Positions 26,452-36,013 of a stretch of 64,000 bases of DNA are shown here, in pieces (position 1 is the first letter of the stretch; each line of letters begins with the position of its first letter). Below the pieces are notes generated by a model. That model saw nothing but the letters and a program-made list of their open reading frames with translations, had not been told where the DNA came from and searched no databases. The stretch comes from Coriobacteriaceae bacterium (GTDB lineage: Bacteria > Actinomycetota > Coriobacteriia > Coriobacteriales > Coriobacteriaceae): NCBI GenBank assembly GCA_902399975.1, contig CABOHA010000003.1, forward strand, positions 185,266-249,265. The letters are read 5' to 3'. A program made the position numbers and the translations under genes.

Positions 26452-27789
26452 ATGCCCCAGAACATCTTCGGTACCGACGGCGTCCGTGGCGTCGCCAACG
26501 CCGACCTCTCGTGTGACCTCGCGTTTCGCCTTGGCCGTGCGGCGACCAAGTTCCTTGGTCCGGACATTTGCATCGGTCGCGACACGCGTCTTTCGGGCAC
26601 TATGCTCGAGAGTGCTCTGACCGCCGGCATCATGGCCGAGGGCGGCCGCCCGCATTGCTGCGGCGTTATCCCTACGCCGGCCGTGGCGCTGCTCACTGTC
26701 CAAAATGAGCTCGACGGCGGCATCGTCATCTCTGCTTCGCACAATCCTCCGGAGTTCAACGGCATCAAGTTCTTTAGCCGCAAGGGCATGAAGCTTCCCG
26801 ATGCGGTCGAGGAAGAGATCAGCGCCTGGGTCATGTCCGAGGAAGCTATGGCTGCCGACACGCTGCCGACCGGTGCCGGCGTGGGCCACATCATCAAGAT
26901 GAAGGACGCTCGCAAGGCGTACGTCGACCACGCCATCGATACGCTTGATGGCCTGAGGCTCGACGGCCTGGTCGTTGCCGTCGACTGCGGCCATGGTGCT
27001 TCTTGCCAGACTACGCCCGCCGCGCTGCAGCGCCTGGGTGCCACGGTCCATGCCATCAACACCGATTACTGCGGCACCGACATTAACGTTGAGTGCGGCT
27101 CCACTCACCTTGAGCCCCTGCGCGAGCTCGTGCTGCGCACCCATGCTGACATCGGCCTGGCCCACGACGGCGACGCCGACCGCGTACTGTTCGTGGACAG
27201 CGAGGGCAATGAGATCGATGGTGACTACATCCTTGCTATCTGCGGTTCTGACCTTGCCGCTCGCGGCAAGCTCGCCAACTCCGAGATCGTCTCGACCGTC
27301 ATGTGCAACCTGGGCTTCTCCATTGCCATGAAAGAGCAGGGCTTCGAGATGGTTCAGACCGCCGTGGGCGACCGCTACGTTCTGGAGCGCATGCTCGCGG
27401 ACGGCGCCGTCATCGGCGGCGAGCAGTCCGGCCACATCATCTTCCTGGAGCACAACACCACCGGTGACGGCCTGGTGACGGCTCTGCAGCTGCTGGCCGT
27501 GCTCAAGCGCACCGGTCGTACCCTCACCGATCTTGCCGGCATCATGAAGAAGTACCCGCAGGTACTCGTCAACGTGCATTCCGACAACAAGGCCGGCCTG
27601 GACGATTGCCAGCCCATTTGGGACGCCGTCGCTGCCGCCGAGAAGGAGCTTGACGGCCGCGGCCGCATTCTGGTGCGCCCGAGCGGTACCGAGCCGCTGG
27701 TCCGTGTTATGGCCGAGGCGGAGACGCACGAGCTCACTCAGCGTGTTGTCGACGACATCGTCGAGGTTGTCAAGCGCGAACTTCCCTAA
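26452..27789 (+). CDS. glmM: Phosphoglucosamine mutase
   Basis: This 445-residue enzyme interconverts glucosamine-6-phosphate and glucosamine-1-phosphate for UDP-GlcNAc and peptidoglycan synthesis. It shows the FGTDGVRG start, the phosphoserine loop ISASHNPPEFNG (near residue 100), the metal loop DGDADR (near 241) and the C-terminal phosphate loop RPSGTEPLVRVM. GGAAGGAG precedes the ATG. Close proximity to nagB suggests local grouping of amino-sugar genes. Confidence 0.96.
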   Translation: MPQNIFGTDGVRGVANADLSCDLAFRLGRAATKFLGPDICIGRDTRLSGTMLESALTAGIMAEGGRPHCCGVIPTPAVALLTVQNELDGGIVISASHNPPEFNGIKFFSRKGMKLPDAVEEEISAWVMSEEAMAADTLPTGAGVGHIIKMKDARKAYVDHAIDTLDGLRLDGLVVAVDCGHGASCQTTPAALQRLGATVHAINTDYCGTDINVECGSTHLEPLRELVLRTHADIGLAHDGDADRVLFVDSEGNEIDGDYILAICGSDLAARGKLANSEIVSTVMCNLGFSIAMKEQGFEMVQTAVGDRYVLERMLADGAVIGGEQSGHIIFLEHNTTGDGLVTALQLLAVLKRTGRTLTDLAGIMKKYPQVLVNVHSDNKAGLDDCQPIWDAVAAAEKELDGRGRILVRPSGTEPLVRVMAEAETHELTQRVVDDIVEVVKRELP

Positions 27790-27860
27790 TGGTCAAAAAC
27801 GGGTGCCAAGTGGTAAACTGTTAAAGCTATTTTGATTGATTGGTATGTCCGAGGGGGAGC

Positions 27861-28358
27861 ATGTTCACTAAAGTCCTAAGGTCTTTTGGTATGCGTGGAC
27901 GAGTTCTTACGCTGGATGCTCCCATCTCGGGCGACGTCATTCCGTTGTCCGAGGTCAATGACCAGACATTTGCCACCGGCCTTTTGGGCCAGGGCGTGGC
28001 GATTCAGCCTACCGGCACGCGTGTGATTGCGCCGGCAGACGCCAAGGTCGAGGCCATTTTTCCCACGGGTCACGCCGTTGCGCTCAACACGGTCGATGGC
28101 CTAGACGTGCTCATCCACGTTGGCTTGGACACTGTTCAGCTTGAGGGCAAGCATTTTAGCGTGCATGCACAGGTGGGCGATGTCGTCCATAAGGGTGACG
28201 TGCTCATCGAGTTCGATCGCGAGGCAATTGCTGCCGAGGGCTACGATGTGACGGTTCCCATCTTGGTGTGCAACTCCGTTGAGTTCTCGAGTATCAAGGG
28301 CTCCGTTGGTGCGCATGTCGAAGAGATGGACCAGCTCATCGTTGCTCGCGAGCGCTAG
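27861..28358 (+). CDS. Stand-alone PTS glucose-type EIIA (Crr-like)
   Basis: The 165-residue single-domain EIIA of the glucose family passes phosphate from HPr to an EIIB. The phosphorylated histidine is H86 in LDVLIHVGLDT, with the partner H71 in PTGHAVAL. ATG 27861 follows GAGGGGGAG; the upstream in-frame start is unlikely. It is the only EIIA in the window and could serve the EIIBC at 5409, which lacks one; it may also have Crr-like regulatory roles. The region before it has a TAAACT hexamer that could be a -10. Confidence 0.92.
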   Translation: MFTKVLRSFGMRGRVLTLDAPISGDVIPLSEVNDQTFATGLLGQGVAIQPTGTRVIAPADAKVEAIFPTGHAVALNTVDGLDVLIHVGLDTVQLEGKHFSVHAQVGDVVHKGDVLIEFDREAIAAEGYDVTVPILVCNSVEFSSIKGSVGAHVEEMDQLIVARER

Positions 28359-28400
28359 TAAGTGCACGTGGCCATTAGCCTACAATTCAAACACGTTTAT

Positions 28401-28430
28401 GGAGGGCGCCCTTGAAAGAGGGCGCCCTCC
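28401..28430 (+). terminator. GC-rich palindrome after EIIA
   Basis: Perfect 11-bp arms GGAGGGCGCCC and GGGCGCCCTCC with an 8-base loop. There is no T-run, so termination strength is uncertain. From here to 28630 lies the nagB leader, which holds a GGCCGCA/TGCGGCC hairpin (about 28541-28563) but no riboswitch I recognise. Confidence 0.6.
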
Positions 28431-28630
28431 GTGGCAAGATGGGATTTGTCCGAAGCTAAACGGCTTTGGGTCACCGTGGACGGGCAGGGGCCTCGACGCG
28501 GCTAGACACGAGACACATACATTACGCGACCTCGCCCTGGTGGCCGCACACGTTGGTTGCGGCCGACGCGGGCCGCGGGCAAGTGCTTGTAAGGGGAGCC
28601 TTGCCTCTCTTGTACGAGAAAGGACGCGTA

Positions 28631-29359
28631 ATGAAGATCATTAAAGCTAAAGACTACGAGGATATGAGCCGCAAGGCCGCCAATATCATCTCGGCGCAGG
28701 TTATCCTCAAGCCCGATTGCGTGCTGGGTCTTGCCACCGGCTCCACCCCGATCGGTGCCTACAAGCAGCTCGCTGCTTGGTACGAGAAGGGTGACGTCGA
28801 CTTTGCCGAGGTCAGCACTTACAACCTGGACGAGTATCGCGGCCTTTCGCACGACGATCCCCAGAGCTATCACTACTTCATGCGTGAGAACTTCTTCGAT
28901 CACATCAACATCGACCTGAACAACACGCATGTGCCCGACGGTTCCAACCCCGACGCCGCCGCTGCCTGCTCTGAGTACGACAAGATCGTCGCCGCCGCCG
29001 GTTACCCGGATCTGCAGCTGCTCGGCATTGGCAACAACGGCCACATTGGTTTCAACGAGCCCGATGACCACTTCTCCAAGGGCACGCACTGCGTCGACCT
29101 CACCGAGAGCACCATTCAGGCCAACAGCCGCCTGTTCGACAGCATCGACGATGTTCCCCGTCAGGCCTACACCATGGGTACCCAGACCATCATGTATGCC
29201 CGCATGATCCTAGTCGTCGCCAACGGCGAGGCCAAGGCTCAGGCCGTGCATGACATGTGCTATGGTCCGGTTACGCCCGCGTGCCCGGCTTCGATCCTGC
29301 AGCTGCACACCAACTGCGTTGTCGTTGCCGACGAGGCCGCCCTTTCGCTCTGCGAGTAG
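28631..29359 (+). CDS. nagB: Glucosamine-6-phosphate deaminase
   Basis: This 242-residue enzyme converts glucosamine-6-phosphate to fructose-6-phosphate and ammonia. GLATGSTPIGAYKQL, NLDEYRGL (catalytic Asp/Glu) and GIGNNGHIGFNEP (catalytic His) are all present. ATG 28631 after AGAAAGGACG is chosen; an in-frame start at 28466 only translates the leader. No nagA is adjacent. Confidence 0.96.
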   Translation: MKIIKAKDYEDMSRKAANIISAQVILKPDCVLGLATGSTPIGAYKQLAAWYEKGDVDFAEVSTYNLDEYRGLSHDDPQSYHYFMRENFFDHINIDLNNTHVPDGSNPDAAAACSEYDKIVAAAGYPDLQLLGIGNNGHIGFNEPDDHFSKGTHCVDLTESTIQANSRLFDSIDDVPRQAYTMGTQTIMYARMILVVANGEAKAQAVHDMCYGPVTPACPASILQLHTNCVVVADEAALSLCE

Positions 29360-29391
29360 CGCGAATCCTGCATCTCGACATAGCCTTGCCT

Positions 29392-29419
29392 AAGGCCTCC
29401 GCTTTGCGGGGGCCTTTTT
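29392..29419 (+). terminator. Terminator after nagB
   Basis: AAGGCCTCCGC-TTT-GCGGGGGCCTT followed by TTT. Confidence 0.88.
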
Positions 29420-29807
29420 GTTATCCCTCTCCGCCCGCTTGACCAAAATCTTGCCGCAAGCTTGACGAATGCCGGATGCCCAACAGCTTGATTCATTCCA
29501 TACCAGATTCTATGCAAAAATGCCACTAAAAGGTCGTAGACGGTAGCGGGTGCTAGGCGAGTTGAATGACATAGCTGAACCTTGTTCATCTGCGTTACAC
29601 TGCCGCTTAGATGGGACAAGCTGACAAGCTCATTTACCTGCTTAAAGACCGATTAGTCGGGGGATTAATAACAATCGGCCCTCGCTGTACAAAAACTTGC
29701 CGCTTGCGTACCAAAAGACAACCTAGAACACAAGGTCGCTCTATTCATAGCGCGGCTTGTATGGTCTTGCGGTTACAGTGTCCATACGGTCGAGTTGAGG
29801 AGCGGGC
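29420..29807. other. Intergenic region upstream of the BTAD regulator
   Basis: About 390 bp without a convincing gene. It contains a near-perfect direct repeat CAAAATCTTGCCGC (29444-29457) and CAAAAACTTGCCGC (29690-29703) and several GCTTGA words. Direct repeats are the usual binding mode of SARP-type winged helices, so autoregulation is possible. A CCGATT/AATCGG hairpin lies near 29649-29677. Confidence 0.4.
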
Positions 29808-32807
29808 ATGGTAAACGATTTGGGCAGTATGGACGACCTCGAGCTGATGCCGCTGGGCGGTGGCTATATGGTGCGACGCGAACGCTTGATGAATGAGCTT
29901 CTCGCCAAGGGCCGAAAGGCCGGCATCGTGGTTCTTTATGCGCCCGACGGGTTTGGGAAGACCTCGGTGCTGCTGCAGTACACCCATGAGGTTAAATGCG
30001 ACCCGACGCGAGGCCCCGTGCGGATTATCGAGGCCGATCGCGCCACTGGGCGCGAGGTGTTTATGCAGCTCGAGGTGGTTACCGAAGAACTCAAAGACAA
30101 ACCGCACTCCCTTATCGCGATTGATAATGTGCCAAACCTCGATCAGCACGATACCGAAGACCTCATCGACAGGATTCGCGGCCTGCGCGCTATGGGGGTG
30201 GGGGTCTTTATCTCCTGCCGTCCTTCAAATCGTCAACTGATTCATGGGCTGGGCGATTCGGTTAAGATCAATGCGCAGATGCTCAAGGTGCATGCCTATG
30301 AGTATTCGGCGTGGGCATCGGCGTTTTCAATCAGCACATCGCTCGACTTTTATCAGCTCACGCAGGGCGTGCCCGAGCTCGTTTCGGCATTGCAGACGGG
30401 TCTGTATGGCCAAGGCGACGTAGCCGGTCTGCTCGAAAACGAGATTGTCAACGTATATGGCGCGGCACTTGTCGACTTGGCTTCGCTCGACAATAATGCA
30501 CTGTTTTGCGTGGCATGTCTCATGATTTTGATGGGCGAGGGCAATATCGCAGAACTCGAGGCTTGCGGGGTGAGGCTATCGATGGTCGACCAGTCCTACT
30601 TCGTACGCGACTACCCGATCTTTGGCTTGGACCCCGCCGAGCGGAGTTTTACGTGTCTGGGCACGGAGGATAACGGACGCTTGCGCTTGCGTAAGTTGGT
30701 GGCCGAGGTTCGCCCCGAACTTGTTCCGAGGGCGGCCCGGATTTTGCTTAAGGCGGGCCGATGCGATGCGGCGATGGGCCTGGCGGACGCCTTTTTGGAC
30801 CGTGATGCGGTCCTTGAACTTGCTGGGCAGTATGGGGTCGATCTGGCTCTGACGGGGCACGGGGCCGATATCTGCCGAGCAGCGCTGGGCACGATCGATG
30901 CCGAGGATCCGGCTCCAGAGCCAACGCCTGCCGAGGCGCTTGGCGTATATCTGGCAGCGGTCAGCGTGTCCAATACAAAGCTCGCTCGCTATATGGCATC
31001 GGTCATCGAGCGCGGGGGCGAACGGGCGGCCTGCGAAATAGACCCTGTTTCATGGAGGGTGGCCCAGACACTGACGGCTGTTTGCTATGGGGACAACGGG
31101 CTTGGGCTTCCTACGAACCTGACCGTGCCAGAAATCGAGACATCCCATACCGCACTCGATATGTTGTCCGCGCATATCGAGGTCAAGCGCTGCCTGACCG
31201 AGCGGGGAGATGACGGCGGCGTTCTACAGCAGCTCAAAACGAGCAAGGCCTACGACTGCGAGCTCGACATCGCGGGGATTGTTATACGGGCCGACAGCAT
31301 GCTGGTGGAGCTTTTTGACGGGTCGTTTGCGGGAACCGACGAGCGCGACGACGAGATGACGGTGGTGCGGGAGGCGCTCGACGTACGTGGGCTTAAGGCG
31401 ATGGCTATCTGGGTGCGCATGGTGTTGGCGGCACGGCGGCTCCTTTCCGGCTTGCCGGTAACCGACGACGCGGCATTCAACGAGCTCGATCGTTTTGCCG
31501 TGCGCATGCGCGACAACCAGATTCAGCTGTTTGGCCTGTTGCTAGAAGGCTGGCAGTCGCTGGCAGAGGGACGGCCGGTTAATGCAAAGTTCCGTGCGGT
31601 CCAAGTGCTCAAACTTGCCGAGGAGTCGATTGCGTACATGCGCGATAACGCATTGCTGTTGGAGCGCGCGGCGTATCTGCGTAACACCTCGATGGTTTCG
31701 GTGCGCGAGGAAGCGGAGTTGCTCGATATAAGCCAGACGCAGGTTGGTGGAGCGGAGGCCTGGATGGTGGCGCTGCATTTGGCCTGTGCGGGCCGAGACA
31801 GCGATCTTGCGGCCTGGATGTCCATGAATCGTGCGGGGATTCTAGAGCCATCGTATCGGCTCTTTGCGCGCCTTGCCATGCATTGTCTGGGCGAGCCGGC
31901 GACCAGGATTCGCAAGAAGCTTCCCGTGCGCGAGTTATCGCGGTATTCGCTGCGCGACGATCTGGAAGGGGAGGGCGAGCGCCTGTTCCAGGCCGGCGAG
32001 GTTGAAGCCGTTGATACCATCGACCATATCGAGATTCGCATGTTTGGTGCGTTTCGCGCCGAGCGCGATGGGTTTCCCATCACGGACAAAATGTGGCGGC
32101 GCAAGAAGGCGGCGACACTTGCCGAGCGGCTTGCGCTGGGCATGGATGCGCTCGTCGATCGTGAGACGCTGGCCATGGAGCTGTGGCCCCATGCCGAGTT
32201 CAATAGCGCCCGCAACAACCTGTACTCGACGATATCGCGCTTGCGGTCGGCTTTGGGACCGACGCCGGATGGCAAGTCGTGTGTGCTCATCCAAAATGAA
32301 TGCATCGGACTCAACGGCGACTACGTCAAGACCGATGTACGGCTGTTTGACCAGATAAGCCGCGAGGTTTTGGGAAATCGCACGGGTGCGCGCGGGCCCC
32401 ATTTAGTTGAACTGTGCCTTAAGATTGAGCAGCTTTATGCCGGACCGCTGTATGTTCCCAATGGCTGTAACCCCACCTACTTTTTGCGTATGCGACGCAT
32501 TATGCAGTCAAAGTACATCGATTGCATGATTAAGGGAGCAAATGCCGCTCTAGAAGAAAACGATCTGCAGTCGGCGATTTGGCTGGCGGAGTCGGGGCTT
32601 CGGCAGGAAACAGCGCGTGAGGATATGGTGCGCTGCGCCATGCGCGTCTACAGTGCGGCGGGGCGGCGGCGCGATATCGTCGAGCTGTACAGCGGGCATA
32701 TGCACCATCTAAGGGAGCAGGTCAATGGCGTGCCCGAGCCCGAGACGCGGCGTCTATACGAGCGCTTGGTGGAGGGGCGGCTCAATCGCGTGCTGGTCGA
32801 GCGATAA
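29808..32807 (+). CDS. Large ATPase regulator with C-terminal SARP/BTAD DNA-binding domain
   Basis: The protein has 999 residues. The N-terminal ATPase has a P-loop (APDGFGKTS, 45-53) and a Walker B-like LIAIDNVPNLD (about 103-113), resembling MalT/STAND regulators. A helical middle region (about 250-730) gives no clear repeat family. From about residue 738 a winged-helix segment begins (HIEIRMFGAF ... LAMELWPHAEFNSARNNLYS) followed by a BTAD helical domain to the end. That order (ATPase first, SARP domain last) is the reverse of AfsR. The ATG follows GAGGAG. Target genes and inducer are unknown; the gene stands alone. Confidence 0.83.
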   Translation: MVNDLGSMDDLELMPLGGGYMVRRERLMNELLAKGRKAGIVVLYAPDGFGKTSVLLQYTHEVKCDPTRGPVRIIEADRATGREVFMQLEVVTEELKDKPHSLIAIDNVPNLDQHDTEDLIDRIRGLRAMGVGVFISCRPSNRQLIHGLGDSVKINAQMLKVHAYEYSAWASAFSISTSLDFYQLTQGVPELVSALQTGLYGQGDVAGLLENEIVNVYGAALVDLASLDNNALFCVACLMILMGEGNIAELEACGVRLSMVDQSYFVRDYPIFGLDPAERSFTCLGTEDNGRLRLRKLVAEVRPELVPRAARILLKAGRCDAAMGLADAFLDRDAVLELAGQYGVDLALTGHGADICRAALGTIDAEDPAPEPTPAEALGVYLAAVSVSNTKLARYMASVIERGGERAACEIDPVSWRVAQTLTAVCYGDNGLGLPTNLTVPEIETSHTALDMLSAHIEVKRCLTERGDDGGVLQQLKTSKAYDCELDIAGIVIRADSMLVELFDGSFAGTDERDDEMTVVREALDVRGLKAMAIWVRMVLAARRLLSGLPVTDDAAFNELDRFAVRMRDNQIQLFGLLLEGWQSLAEGRPVNAKFRAVQVLKLAEESIAYMRDNALLLERAAYLRNTSMVSVREEAELLDISQTQVGGAEAWMVALHLACAGRDSDLAAWMSMNRAGILEPSYRLFARLAMHCLGEPATRIRKKLPVRELSRYSLRDDLEGEGERLFQAGEVEAVDTIDHIEIRMFGAFRAERDGFPITDKMWRRKKAATLAERLALGMDALVDRETLAMELWPHAEFNSARNNLYSTISRLRSALGPTPDGKSCVLIQNECIGLNGDYVKTDVRLFDQISREVLGNRTGARGPHLVELCLKIEQLYAGPLYVPNGCNPTYFLRMRRIMQSKYIDCMIKGANAALEENDLQSAIWLAESGLRQETAREDMVRCAMRVYSAAGRRRDIVELYSGHMHHLREQVNGVPEPETRRLYERLVEGRLNRVLVER

Positions 32808-32810
32808 AAA

Positions 32811-32839
32811 ACGGGCGCCCGAAGTACTTGGGCACCCGT
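32811..32839 (-). terminator. Convergent terminator between BTAD regulator and yhbY
   Basis: ACGGGCGCCC/GGGCACCCGT stem with a TTTTTT run on the minus strand, so it best serves yhbY; the opposite side lacks T residues. Confidence 0.82.
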
Positions 32840-32876
32840 AAGCTTGCTATGTGTTGACTCGCCGGATCATTGGCTC

Positions 32877-33176
32877 TTAGACGAGCTTGATCTTCTCGAT
32901 GTCCTTGCGCGAGGACTCGCGATACAGCGAGAACTTGCGGCCGATGACCTGGACGACCTCGGCGTGGCAACGCTCGGAGAGCTCTTCGGCGGCCTCGCGG
33001 GCGGAAAGACTGGAGCCATCGAGCACGGAGCACTTAACGAGCTCATGCTTCTCCAGGTAGGCGACCGTCTGCTCGACGGTGCCCTCGTTGACATCGGACT
33101 TACCGATGATGATGGCGGGGTTGAGGTGATGGGCCATGCTGCGAAGCTGCTTGACCTGGGCTCCTGTCAGTGCCAT
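32877..33176 (-). CDS. yhbY: YhbY-family (CRM-domain) RNA-binding protein
   Basis: A 99-residue protein consisting of one CRS1/YhbY (CRM) domain. LTGAQVKQLRSMAHHLNPAI starts it, and the GKSDVNEG loop corresponds to the GxxG RNA-binding loop. It associates with pre-50S ribosomes in other bacteria. It is a single minus-strand gene. Confidence 0.94.
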   Translation of the reverse strand: MALTGAQVKQLRSMAHHLNPAIIIGKSDVNEGTVEQTVAYLEKHELVKCSVLDGSSLSAREAAEELSERCHAEVVQVIGRKFSLYRESSRKDIEKIKLV

Positions 33177-33334
33177 GGGTTCTCGCTTTCTATGTATGGG
33201 GCGCCCCGCGACGGGGCCTTAATCTACGTGAGCTGTCCCACGATAGCGCAGGAACGGCACGGTGTGGAGCGCGTTTGCCCAGTTCGCAAAGAATGCGGAT
33301 GCCGAGGTGATGGGCAGCTCGGGCTGTGAACGGG

Positions 33335-34222
33335 CTACGAGCGGGATTCAGAGACCGGTTCCCATGCAATAAACGCCCAGCGAACCTTACGGACATGATC
33401 GAGCATATAGCGCCCCTGCGGCACGCCCTTGGATCCCGGCTCACCGGCATGGGGGTTCTCAATCATGTGCTGGGCGATGTAGTCGCGCAGACGGTCGATC
33501 TTATCCTCGTTGCCATGCTCGAGCATACGGGAAAAATCCGCCACACCTGCCTCAAGGCTATCGAAGGTATCGCGACGAGGCGATTCAAAGTATGTAACCT
33601 GCGGCAACACACCCATCTGAATGAGGATGTTGAAGGCGTACACAAAGCCATTGCTGCAGGTAACCGAGGCGCCGATAGCGTTCATCAAGTGCAGATCATA
33701 GCGCGGGCTGGAGTTAGCGACCATCGTGACAGCACAACGCCGACGAGCCGTTCGATCAAGCTTGGCAAGCGCATCTTTTAGATTGGTCGTCGTAACCGAC
33801 CGACTGGCAAAGGCAACATCCACCGCTTTCGCGACCGGTCCAACCAAATCCCAATCATCATCCCAAGCAAGCTCAAGCGGCGTAATGCGATCCTCGAGCC
33901 CATAGTACTCAATGCCAGCATCAAGCGTGCCCAACATAGCAGGAGAGAAATCTGCCGCAATTATAGGATGCCCAGCCTGAGCAAGCGGAATAGCAATCGA
34001 CCCAGCTCCACACCCCATATCCAGCACGGATTCCCCAGGCTTTAACGCCAACAGCTTCATAAAGTCCCGGGCATACGGGGCAGTCTCCAACGGCCGAAAA
34101 TGCCGAGCCCGCTTATCCCATTCAAAAGAATCGTCAGCCCGCCGCCGATCAGCTTGCAGACGCATCCATTCGCCATTCCAATCCGCAGAAAGCAGATCAG
34201 AACGAATCTCCCCATCAACCAC
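33335..34222 (-). CDS. Class I SAM-dependent methyltransferase
   Basis: The 295-residue protein has the SAM-binding motif VLDMGCGAGSIAIPLA (about residues 67-82) and the post-strand-2 acidic residue in IIAADFS. It resembles the uncharacterised Methyltransf_11/25 group; the substrate is unknown. GTG 34222 follows AGGAGG; the in-frame ATG 60 bases upstream would add a hydrophobic stretch that looks like leader sequence. The 154 bp between its end and yhbY hold nothing recognisable. Confidence 0.85.
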   Translation of the reverse strand: MVDGEIRSDLLSADWNGEWMRLQADRRRADDSFEWDKRARHFRPLETAPYARDFMKLLALKPGESVLDMGCGAGSIAIPLAQAGHPIIAADFSPAMLGTLDAGIEYYGLEDRITPLELAWDDDWDLVGPVAKAVDVAFASRSVTTTNLKDALAKLDRTARRRCAVTMVANSSPRYDLHLMNAIGASVTCSNGFVYAFNILIQMGVLPQVTYFESPRRDTFDSLEAGVADFSRMLEHGNEDKIDRLRDYIAQHMIENPHAGEPGSKGVPQGRYMLDHVRKVRWAFIAWEPVSESRS

Positions 34223-34385
34223 GGGCCAACCTCCTAGCAACAAAAAAGCGACTCCTCCCAAAAGAAGAGCCGCAACCAGCATATATCAGAAAAAGAACCG
34301 TCCAACGCCAAACCGCCGCACCAGCCAAGTGGTGCAGGAGCGAAGCGGCTGCAACCGGGATAGAACCCAACTGAGGTTCCGTTGT

Positions 34386-34527
34386 GCGAGGAGCCCCGGG
34401 GAGGGCAAATATATAAGGTCGATCGCGAGTTCCGCACGAGCCGGAGAGCACTTAATGTGCTCTCCGTGCGAGTCAGGACTGTCCGAGCAGGCGACCTTAT
34501 ATATTTGCCCTCCCCGGGGCTCCTCGC
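34386..34527 (-). repeat. Nested 3'-UTR hairpin element, copy B
   Basis: A perfect 36-bp inverted repeat (34386-34421 and 34492-34527) containing GGAGCCCCGG. On the minus strand it begins 13 bases after the UPF0210 stop and holds AGTCCTG, a perfect hairpin GGAGAGCAC-ATTAA-GTGCTCTCC, then CGTGCGGAACTC. This is the same order and nearly the same length (142 against 141 bp) as copy A at 14156. Bases 34223-34385 beyond it look non-coding. Confidence 0.85.
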
Positions 34528-34540
34528 CAGTCCCCCTCAG

Positions 34541-35905
34541 CTAGTTCTTCAGCGAGTTCAGTGGTGCCGGGAAGCGTCCACCGCGGTGGGCAAGCACAGT
34601 GCCGGCGTTGGGGTTCACCGGCATGATGGGTGCACGGCCAAACAGGCCGCCGTACTCGACGCAGTCGCCCACGCCCTTGCCGATAGCAGGAATCACGCGG
34701 ACGGCCGTGGTCTTGTTGTTGATGACGCCGATGGCCATCTCGTCGGCGATGATGCCGGCGATGGTCTCGACCGGGGTGTCGCCGGGGATGGCGATCATGT
34801 CCAGGCCAACGGAGCACACGCAGGTCATGGCCTCGAGCTTCTCGAGCGAAAGCGCGCCGGCTTCGACGGCGGCGATCATGCCGGCGTCCTCTGACACGGG
34901 GATGAAAGCGCCCGAGAGACCGCCCACGCTGGAGCTGGCCATGACGCCGCCCTTCTTGACGGCATCGTTGAGCATGGCGAGCGCGCAGGTCGTGCCGGGG
35001 CCACCGCAGGTGCCCACGCCGATGATTTCGAGGATGCGCGCGACGGAGTCGCCAATGGCAGGCGTGGGAGCCAGCGACAGGTCGACAATGCCTTTCTCGA
35101 CACCCAGACGATGGGCGGCCTCGCGGCTCATGAGCTCGCCGGCACGGGTGATCTTAAAGGCGGTCTGCTTAATCTTTTCGGCGACTTCCATCATCGATGC
35201 GGAATCGGGCAGCGTCTCCAGGGCTGCGGCCATAACGCCGGGGCCCGAGACGCCTACGTTGATGACGGCGTCGGCCTCGCCACCGCCGTGGACGGCGCCC
35301 GCCATAAACGGGGAGTCCTCGACCATGTTAGCAAAGCAGACAAACTTGGAAGCGCCGACGGAATCCTGGTCGGCCGTGAGTTTAGCGGCATCGATGATGG
35401 TCTGGGCGGCCATAAGCACGGCGTCCATATTGATGCCGGCGCGCAGGCTGGCGACGTTGACGCTGGAGCAGACGCGGCTCGTGGTGGCGAGCGCCTGGGG
35501 GATGGACTGGATGACGCGGCGGTCGGCGTCGCCGATGCCCTTCTGGACGAGTGCGGAGAAGCCGCCCAGGTAATCGATGCCGAGCGTCTCGGCCGCGCGG
35601 TCGAGGGCATGCGCGATGGGGGTGAGGTCCTCATCCTTGCAGCACGCGGCGATCTGCGCCACCGGGGTGACGGAAACGCGCTTGTTGACGATGGGGATAC
35701 CGTACTCGCGCTCGAGGTTCTCGGCGGTCTCGACCAGATGCTCAGCCGTGTGCGTCACGTGGTCGTAGATCTTCGTGCACATGCGGTCGAGGTTCTCGTC
35801 ACCGCAACCCATGAGCGAAACACCCATGGTGATGGTCCTGATGTCGAGGTTCTGTTCCTCAACCATGCCGCGGGTTTCCGCGATTTCTGCGGGCGTGATC
35901 GCCAT
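34541..35905 (-). CDS. PFL/UPF0210 (DUF711) family protein
   Basis: A 454-residue conserved protein of the UPF0210 family, whose structures show a pyruvate-formate-lyase-like barrel but whose function is unproven. Typical segments are [37 protein letters not shown] and [12 protein letters not shown]. Elsewhere it follows an ACT-domain protein (UPF0237); no such gene is seen here. The start at 35905 ([13 protein letters not shown]) with TAGGAGCG upstream is preferred over an extension to 35962. Confidence 0.93.
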   Translation of the reverse strand: MAITPAEIAETRGMVEEQNLDIRTITMGVSLMGCGDENLDRMCTKIYDHVTHTAEHLVETAENLEREYGIPIVNKRVSVTPVAQIAACCKDEDLTPIAHALDRAAETLGIDYLGGFSALVQKGIGDADRRVIQSIPQALATTSRVCSSVNVASLRAGINMDAVLMAAQTIIDAAKLTADQDSVGASKFVCFANMVEDSPFMAGAVHGGGEADAVINVGVSGPGVMAAALETLPDSASMMEVAEKIKQTAFKITRAGELMSREAAHRLGVEKGIVDLSLAPTPAIGDSVARILEIIGVGTCGGPGTTCALAMLNDAVKKGGVMASSSVGGLSGAFIPVSEDAGMIAAVEAGALSLEKLEAMTCVCSVGLDMIAIPGDTPVETIAGIIADEMAIGVINNKTTAVRVIPAIGKGVGDCVEYGGLFGRAPIMPVNPNAGTVLAHRGGRFPAPLNSLKN

Positions 35906-35950
35906 CCTTGCGCTCCTATCTGCCAAAACGAGCATAGTCTTATCTATTCT

Positions 35951-35988
35951 AACGTGCCGCACGTGCCAAGTGGCGCGTGCGGCACGTT
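35951..35988 (-). terminator. Perfect hairpin at the end of the metF-metH operon
   Basis: Arms of 13 bp (AACGTGCCGCACG, 35951-35963, and its complement at 35976-35988), 26 bases after the metH stop on the minus strand. No long T-run. Confidence 0.75.
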
Positions 35989-36013
35989 TTGGTGCTCGGT
36001 TGTTTCCGTTGTG

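Noticed and set aside
28466..28630. N-terminal extension of nagB by 55 codons
   Set aside because: The extension translates a structured leader; a good ribosome site precedes ATG 28631 and family proteins start there.
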